NCBI GenBank assembly: GCA_031269205.1
Contig: JAISZM010000020.1
Location: 1 to 10,159, forward strand
From: Eubacteriales Family XIII. Incertae Sedis bacterium
Lineage (GTDB): Bacteria > Bacillota > Clostridia > Peptostreptococcales > Anaerovoracaceae
DNA: 10,159 nucleotides
Direction: 5' to 3'
In this document: positions 5,583 through 10,159 of the stretch, piece after piece
How positions within the stretch are numbered: the stretch's first letter is position 1
How the letters are laid out: each line of letters opens with the position of its first letter
The notes under the pieces: generated by a model
Database searches by the model: none
Told to the model about the DNA's origin: nothing
What the model saw: the letters and a program-made list of their open reading frames with translations, nothing else
Translations under genes and position numbers: made by a program

Positions 5583-7913
5583 TTATACGCCTACATTTTC
5601 CGTGCGACTGTCGCTCGCGTAGGTGTCGATGAGTTCGTTCATGCTTTCGGTCAATCTGGCGAGGGCGTCCTCCTGCCCGTTGTAGACGGCCCTGAGCATA
5701 TCCTCCTGGTTTCCGATCAGGTAGTCGATCATCTGTATCTCGCCCGCGAACGACGATAGCGTATCGTCCGCGTTTTCCGTTTCTTCCTCCGCGTCAGCCA
5801 CGGCGGACGCGGTGACGGCCGAGGCCGTGGCGGACGACTCTCCGTAAAGCGCGTCCGCGGATTCGCTGTCCATTTTCTTCAGCACCGCACGGACGACACC
5901 GTCCGCGCGGCAGGCTCTCGACACGAGTTTCCCTTCAGCCCACGTATCCTCGACGAAGTCGTCCGAACCTTTGAAAATCTTATCGCAGGTCGCCGCGTCG
6001 AACGCCGTGGCCGCGTAGACGGATTCTATCTTCGAAAGATAACTGTATACGGCGGAATCGGGATCGTTGTCCATCAGAGCGTCGCGCGCGCCGCGCAGGA
6101 GAACCACATTGCGCTGAATTCCCTCGTTCGCGAACCCCGTCTCGAAATTTCTATCGAGGCGCAGCAATTCATCCTGCGTATCACGGTAGACCGCATATAT
6201 GCTGTCGTTGATATCCTCCGCGAGCTTTCGCATATCCTCCGGGGTCTGTTCCGCCTCGTCCCCCGCGACGCCATTCTCTCCATTCTCACCCTCAACCTCC
6301 AACAGAGACAAACGGTATTCCGCGTTGAAGCCCGTGATGAAATCGTCAAGCGCCTGCGCCGATTCTATCGCCCTGTCCAGGTTGGCCATGAGGTGGGCGT
6401 CGTACACGGGGTCGGGTTGATCCGTGAGCGTGCTTTTCAGCGTTTCGAATCTGTCCATGAACTTCAGGGGGCGCAACGGCGTCTCGTCGAGCATGAGGGC
6501 TGAGTACCCGATAAACCTGCCCATGCCGAGAACCCCCGCGACGCTGTAACCGCCGACCGCGAGGTCGTCCATGTTCGAGTGGTACATCGACGCGAAATAC
6601 TGCTCGTCGCCTTCACCGCCCTCAGTCGCCAAAGTCGGAACACCGTACGCGTTATAGATGAAGTCCTCCCGGGAGGAACTCGGCGGCGCGATGTTTGGAG
6701 TGACCTTTATCTCGCTGCGGTCGCCGAACGAAGCTACGGCGGTTCTGGCGAAGTCGCCGAGTTCCGTGGGCACACTGATGTTAAAACCGCGCGTGGAATC
6801 GAGAGGATATCCGCTGTCGATGTTGAAGAGCGCGAAAGCCTGCCGCGCCCACTCGGGCCTGACGTTGACGATCTGCTCGTACGCGCCTGTGGCCCAATCG
6901 GCCTCCGTGCCGGATCTGCCCCACTCTCCGGCGCCGTGCAGAACGAATCTGAACGTTTTTTCAGGTTTAACGCCGCCCTCGCGCAGAGCCTTCGCAATCC
7001 CGAGAACCATACCGACGCCTGAAGCGTCGTCGTAGAACGAATGATAGTAGCCGTCGTAGTGCGCGATGAACAGGATCGCTTCGTCCGTCTCGCCGGGAAT
7101 CTCACCCCACAGGTTGCGCGTGCCCTTATTCCTCTCCACCTCGCTGTTCGCGTTGAGCAGAACATCGATCTGTCGCGCGCCGCCCGCCTCGTAGCCGTTC
7201 GCCTCAATGGCGTCACGGATGATTTGGCTGTCTTCCGCACTTATCGCGAGCGCGGGCGCGTCGGCGTCGCCGCAGATATTCTGACTCACGATGCGAGCGG
7301 CGTTCTCCCCCTCCAGGTGGCTGCACGCGACGACCGCGCGAGCGCCCTTGAGACGAGCCTGATACGCGGGGAAGTTGATCCGCCACTCGTTTTCCTGATC
7401 TATGTCGATGAGCGCGAGCTTGCCCGTCATGTCCACGCCCTCGTAGTCGGCCGCGGCGCCCTTGCCGAGATACACGATGGCAATTCTCTCGTTCTCAGCC
7501 GTTATGTTCGTCTGATACCCGCCGAGGGTAGCGGTTCTGACCGCGCCGTCACTGTCCTTGAACGTGATGTTCGCGCCGCCGAAGGTCCATCCGTCGGAAT
7601 CGACCTCGTCGACCGTCACGTTTTCAAGCCCTATGTCCTTCATCGTCTGCTCAAGCAGATCCGCGGCCTGCGCCTCGGCGGGACTCCCCGCACCGCGAAA
7701 ACCGAGCGCCGGGTCGTCGCCGAGCGCGGCGAGCTGTGAGGCGACCGTCTTGCAGAATTCGGGATCGACGCCCGAGGCGTACTCCTCATAGCCCGCGGGC
7801 GCCATACCGCGCGCCGGTTCCTCGTCTACCTTCGGCTGTTGAAGAACAACGATGCCGCAGACTGCCAGAGCGACTATGGTCAACGCCGCTACTACTTTGA
7901 ACGCGTTCCTCAT
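5583..7913 (-). CDS. M28 family peptidase homologue with PA domain; general-base Glu replaced by Gly
   Basis: A 776-residue surface protein. Residues 6-25 are a single hydrophobic N-terminal segment (signal peptide or anchor; C19 follows LAV, a poor lipobox). Residues about 140-250 look like a PA domain inserted in an M28 metallopeptidase fold. Family metal ligands are visible: H285 in AHYD, D295 in DDASG, E330 in HGAGEWG, D366 in NIDSG and H445 in MYHSNMDD. In M28 enzymes the ligand Glu is normally preceded by the general-base Glu (EE); here that position is G329, codon GGA at 6929-6927, one base from GAA. The protein may therefore be weakly active or non-catalytic. Residues about 480-776 are a mainly helical extension with an acidic stretch (541-560) and an Ala/Ser/Glu-rich linker (692-716); I recognise no domain there. 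Its ATG overlaps the Nudix stop as ATGA, with GGAG upstream. Substrate unknown. Confidence 0.87.
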   Translation of the reverse strand: MRNAFKVVAALTIVALAVCGIVVLQQPKVDEEPARGMAPAGYEEYASGVDPEFCKTVASQLAALGDDPALGFRGAGSPAEAQAADLLEQTMKDIGLENVTVDEVDSDGWTFGGANITFKDSDGAVRTATLGGYQTNITAENERIAIVYLGKGAAADYEGVDMTGKLALIDIDQENEWRINFPAYQARLKGARAVVACSHLEGENAARIVSQNICGDADAPALAISAEDSQIIRDAIEANGYEAGGARQIDVLLNANSEVERNKGTRNLWGEIPGETDEAILFIAHYDGYYHSFYDDASGVGMVLGIAKALREGGVKPEKTFRFVLHGAGEWGRSGTEADWATGAYEQIVNVRPEWARQAFALFNIDSGYPLDSTRGFNISVPTELGDFARTAVASFGDRSEIKVTPNIAPPSSSREDFIYNAYGVPTLATEGGEGDEQYFASMYHSNMDDLAVGGYSVAGVLGMGRFIGYSALMLDETPLRPLKFMDRFETLKSTLTDQPDPVYDAHLMANLDRAIESAQALDDFITGFNAEYRLSLLEVEGENGENGVAGDEAEQTPEDMRKLAEDINDSIYAVYRDTQDELLRLDRNFETGFANEGIQRNVVLLRGARDALMDNDPDSAVYSYLSKIESVYAATAFDAATCDKIFKGSDDFVEDTWAEGKLVSRACRADGVVRAVLKKMDSESADALYGESSATASAVTASAVADAEEETENADDTLSSFAGEIQMIDYLIGNQEDMLRAVYNGQEDALARLTESMNELIDTYASDSRTENVGV

Positions 7914-8455
7914 GAATCTCCAGCGCCCTTCGCCAGTTCGTGTGCGAGCAACGCGGCCACTATCGTCTTCTGGTCTATCAATTCGCCGTCCATGGCCATA
8001 CGGTACAATTCATCGGGCGTGTACTCCTCCACGATTATCGCCTCGTTATCGTCAAAATCCGTCTCGCCGGGCGTCAGATTTTCCGCGAGATAAAACCTCA
8101 ATATCTCCGTCGAGTAGCCTATGGACGAATAGCCCTCCATCAGATATTTAATGTCGCCCGCGGAGTAGCCCGTCTCCTCCTTGAACTCGCGCGCAGCCGC
8201 GCGGGACGGAATCTCCCCCTTCTCGAGTTTTCCCGCGGGTATCTCGAGGACGGCCTTTTCGGCCGCCTTGCGGTACTGTCTCACCATGGGGACTCTTCCC
8301 TCGTCCGTCAGCCCGATGACGACGATGCCGCCGCTGTGTTCCACGATTTCACGGTAGGACGTACCGTTCTTCGCGGCGACTTTGTCGCGCCGGAGGTTCA
8401 GTATCTTCCCCTCGTATATGCGTTCCGACTCCAACGTCTTTTCTTCCACTATCAT
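7910..8455 (-). CDS. Nudix hydrolase, ADP-ribose pyrophosphatase-like
   Basis: Cytosolic 181-residue hydrolase expected to split ADP-ribose or a similar nucleoside diphosphate sugar into AMP and a sugar phosphate. The Nudix box is complete at residues 75-97 (G75, E81, R89, E90, E93, E94, G96), giving the Mg-binding helix. The N-terminal strands (YEGKILNLRRDKV, then SYREIVEHSGGIVVI) and the EIPAGKLEKGE entry to the box are typical of the NudF/ADPRase group. ATG at 8455 has GGAGG 6 nt upstream; the gene starts 31 bp after proC and overlaps the M28 gene by 4 bp, so the two are likely co-translated. Related Nudix enzymes acting on other dinucleotides share these motifs, so the substrate is a family-level inference. 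Confidence 0.92.
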   Translation of the reverse strand: MIVEEKTLESERIYEGKILNLRRDKVAAKNGTSYREIVEHSGGIVVIGLTDEGRVPMVRQYRKAAEKAVLEIPAGKLEKGEIPSRAAAREFKEETGYSAGDIKYLMEGYSSIGYSTEILRFYLAENLTPGETDFDDNEAIIVEEYTPDELYRMAMDGELIDQKTIVAALLAHELAKGAGDS

Positions 8456-8486
8456 GTATTGCCTCCGGCGGCGCGTGAAAAGCTTC

Positions 8487-9305
8487 TCACATTTTCATTC
8501 TCTTGGATTTCTCGACACAGGCGTAGATGGCGCGTTTGATGGTGTCCGTGAACCCTTCTTTCTCGAGTACCTTCACCGCTTCAATCGTCGCACCGCCGGG
8601 GCTGCACACGTTTATCCTCAGTTGCTCGATGCTCACGTCCCCGTTTTCGACGACCATCTTCGCGGCGCCGAGCGTCGATTGCGCGGCGAAGAGACGGGCG
8701 TCTTCCTCGCTGAGTCCGTGCCTGACCCCGCTCTCGACCAGAGCCTGCATGTACAGATACGCGTAGGCGGGACTCGAACCGCTGATTCCAGTTACGGCGT
8801 CGAGCTGGTCTTCTGTGACTTTGGCCACACGACCGATGGCGCCGAACACGCGCGCCACCTCGTCGAACTCTGCGTCTGTGACAGAGGCGCTCCGCGCGAG
8901 CGCGGACATGCCTTCGCCCACCATCGCGGGGGTGTTCGGCATGACGCGAACGACCTTCGCGCCGTCGCCCAGAACGCGCACGAGCCAATCGATGCTGACG
9001 CCCGCCGCTATCGAGATGAACAGTTTGTCGCCGGACGCCGCGCCGGGCAACGCCGCTATCCAGGGCACGACCTCGTCGAACATCTGCGGCTTGATGGCGA
9101 AGACGACGGCGTCTGACTTCGCGAGCAGATCGGCTTCGTCCGAGGCGGCTTCTATCCCCGGCAGTTTCGCAATCGCCTCGGCCTTTGACGTGTCGACATC
9201 GTAGATGAAGACCTTCACGCTCCCCTCCGTCTCAGCGAGACTGCGCGCATAACCTCGCGCGATAGCTCCGCCCATATTCCCCGCTCCGAGTATCCCAACA
9301 TTCAT
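8487..9305 (-). CDS. proC: Pyrroline-5-carboxylate reductase
   Basis: Reduces 1-pyrroline-5-carboxylate to L-proline with NAD(P)H, the last step of proline synthesis; cytosolic. The 272-residue length is normal. The N-terminal Rossmann loop reads GILGAGNMGGA at 4-14. AIKPQ at 70-74 ends a cofactor-side strand and VMPNTPA at 121-127 is the family signature in the cleft. The C-terminal helical dimer domain carries GISGSSPAY at 173-181 and CSPGGAT at 234-240, the substrate-binding signature. ATG at 9305 is preceded by GCGAGG at 5 nt. A 5-bp stem with GAAA loop (9335-9322) lies just ahead of the ribosome site. It stands 38 bp after purB and 31 bp before the Nudix gene, so it is probably co-transcribed with both. 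Confidence 0.97.
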   Translation of the reverse strand: MNVGILGAGNMGGAIARGYARSLAETEGSVKVFIYDVDTSKAEAIAKLPGIEAASDEADLLAKSDAVVFAIKPQMFDEVVPWIAALPGAASGDKLFISIAAGVSIDWLVRVLGDGAKVVRVMPNTPAMVGEGMSALARSASVTDAEFDEVARVFGAIGRVAKVTEDQLDAVTGISGSSPAYAYLYMQALVESGVRHGLSEEDARLFAAQSTLGAAKMVVENGDVSIEQLRINVCSPGGATIEAVKVLEKEGFTDTIKRAIYACVEKSKRMKM

Positions 9306-9321
9306 AAAAACCTCGCTTTCG

Positions 9322-9335
9322 CGGCGTTTCCGCCG
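9322..9335 (-). other. Small GAAA-tetraloop hairpin between purB and proC
   Basis: CGGCG and CGCCG arms enclose a GAAA loop (a GNRA tetraloop) on the minus-strand RNA, 7 nt upstream of the proC GAGG. It could influence proC translation or stabilise the junction after processing. At 5 bp, and without an adjacent U-run, it is not a terminator. Confidence 0.35.
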
Positions 9336-9343
9336 ATTTCTCT

Positions 9344-10159
9344 CTACACCTTCAGCTCTACTTTCCCTCCAACATCCAGCCCCTCTATTATCGGCCTGAT
9401 CTTTTCATCGATAAACTCCTCCGTCTGCTCGGCGCTCCTGCCGATGTAGAGAGACGGGTTGAGCAGTCTCTCGATCTCCTCCATATCGAGTCCAAATGAC
9501 GGGTCGCCCGCGATGCGCTCGAGAAGGTCGTTCGCCTCTCCGCGCTCCTTGACGCGCTCGGCGGCCTTTATGGAATGTCGCCTGATCCGCTCGTGCAGCT
9601 TTTGGCGGTCGCCGCCCTTACGCACGGCGTTCATGAGTATGTTCTCCGTAGCCATGAACGGCAGCTCGGCCATGACGTGCGCGCGTATGACGCGCTCGCG
9701 CACGACGAGTCCGCCCGTGATGTTGCGCAGGATATCGACTATCGCGTCGACGGCCATGAAGGCCTCGGGTATGACGACGCGGCGGCACGCGCTGTCATCG
9801 AGCGTACGCTCGAACCATTGAGCCGCTTCCGTGGCCGGCGGCACGGTGGCCGCAGCCATGACATACCGCGCGAGCGAAGCCGCGCGTTCGCTGCGCATGG
9901 GGTTCCTCTTGTACGCCATCGCGGATGAGCCGATCTGACCGTCTTCGAAAGGCTCTTCGATCTCCTTCATGCTCTGAAGCAACCGTATGTCGTTCGTCGT
10001 CTTCGCGGCGCTCTGCGCCACCCCCGAGACGACAGCGAGCGCCTTGCTGTCTATCTTGCGCGTATACGTCTGGCCGGACAACGCGACCGTTTCGGCGAAG
10101 CCGAGCTTCCCCGCGACCAAGGATTCAAGCGCCTTCACCTTGTCCCCATCGCCGCCCGC
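9344..10159 (-). CDS. purB: Adenylosuccinate lyase, C-terminal part (partial at window edge)
   Basis: Cleaves adenylosuccinate to AMP and fumarate, and SAICAR to AICAR, in purine synthesis; cytosolic tetramer. The reading frame stays open to the right edge (GGDGDKVKALES continues upstream of an internal GTG at 10138), so the true start lies outside; about 271 residues are visible. The fumarase/aspartase-superfamily signature GSSAMAYKRNP is at 9931-9899 and includes the flexible catalytic-serine loop. Flanking blocks SGQTYTRKID, EEPFEDGQIG, QWFERTLDDSA and ELPFMATENI closely resemble what I recall of animal adenylosuccinate lyase, so this belongs to the longer PurB clade found in eukaryotes and some clostridia rather than the Bacillus PurB type. 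TAG stop at 9346-9344, 38 bp before proC. The identification is firm; the clade assignment is from memory. Confidence 0.95.
   Translation of the reverse strand, partial: AGGDGDKVKALESLVAGKLGFAETVALSGQTYTRKIDSKALAVVSGVAQSAAKTTNDIRLLQSMKEIEEPFEDGQIGSSAMAYKRNPMRSERAASLARYVMAAATVPPATEAAQWFERTLDDSACRRVVIPEAFMAVDAIVDILRNITGGLVVRERVIRAHVMAELPFMATENILMNAVRKGGDRQKLHERIRRHSIKAAERVKERGEANDLLERIAGDPSFGLDMEEIERLLNPSLYIGRSAEQTEEFIDEKIRPIIEGLDVGGKVELKV

Noticed and set aside
7041..7739. Plus-strand open frame of 232 codons, and similar ones at 7940-8539 and 8382-9116
   Set aside because: They are antisense to M28, Nudix and proC; composition is typical of shadow frames and there are no motifs.
7856..7870. 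Lipobox at C19 of the M28 protein
   Set aside because: Val at the -1 position (LAVC) does not fit the usual Gly/Ala/Ser, so lipoprotein processing is not supported.
8475..8490. Inverted repeat GTGAGAAGCTTTTCAC at the end of proC
   Set aside because: A short imperfect palindrome that overlaps the proC stop codon, with no U-run after it; probably coincidental.

Overview
The window is a GC-rich bacterial chromosome segment in which every convincing gene lies on the minus strand, so it reads from right to left. A tryptophan-specific T-box leader, S-layer-homology (SLH) domains on an exported enzyme and an adenylosuccinate lyase of the clade shared with animals together point to a GC-rich Firmicute, most likely an uncultured or anaerobic member of the Clostridia. 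That placement is inference. No insertion sequence, phage gene, CRISPR array, tRNA or rRNA was seen. The window looks like core metabolism plus two secreted cell-surface enzymes.

Right block (10159 to 3870): the C-terminal part of purB (adenylosuccinate lyase, cut by the window edge), then proC (pyrroline-5-carboxylate reductase), a Nudix ADP-ribose pyrophosphatase-like protein, a membrane-anchored or secreted M28-family peptidase, and a secreted SLH plus M15 peptidoglycan peptidase. Gaps are short (38, 31 and 48 bp) and the Nudix and M28 genes overlap as ATGA, so they probably form one transcription unit. The M28 protein keeps its five expected metal ligands but has Gly where the family's catalytic Glu should be.

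Middle (3869 to 3521): a 349-bp gap holding a consensus sigma-A promoter (TTGACA, 18 bp, TATAAT) and a complete T-box riboswitch. Its specifier triplet is UGG (Trp), its T-box bulge UGGC matches a tRNA-Trp acceptor end GCCA, and it ends in an intrinsic terminator. It controls the next gene, trpB2, a stand-alone tryptophan synthase beta-type enzyme with no trpA beside it.

Left block (2146 to 1): after a 99-bp gap with a GC-rich hairpin and a small palindrome comes a pantothenate operon: panB, panC (ATGA overlap) and the N-terminal part of a Rossmann/DUF2520 protein that overlaps the end of panC by 14 bp. Its position and family make it a candidate PanG-type ketopantoate reductase, which would supply the step between PanB and PanC.

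I see no radically new system. The items most worth checking are the Trp T-box on a lone trpB2, the M28 homologue lacking its general base and carrying a long unassigned C-terminal region, and the PanG candidate.
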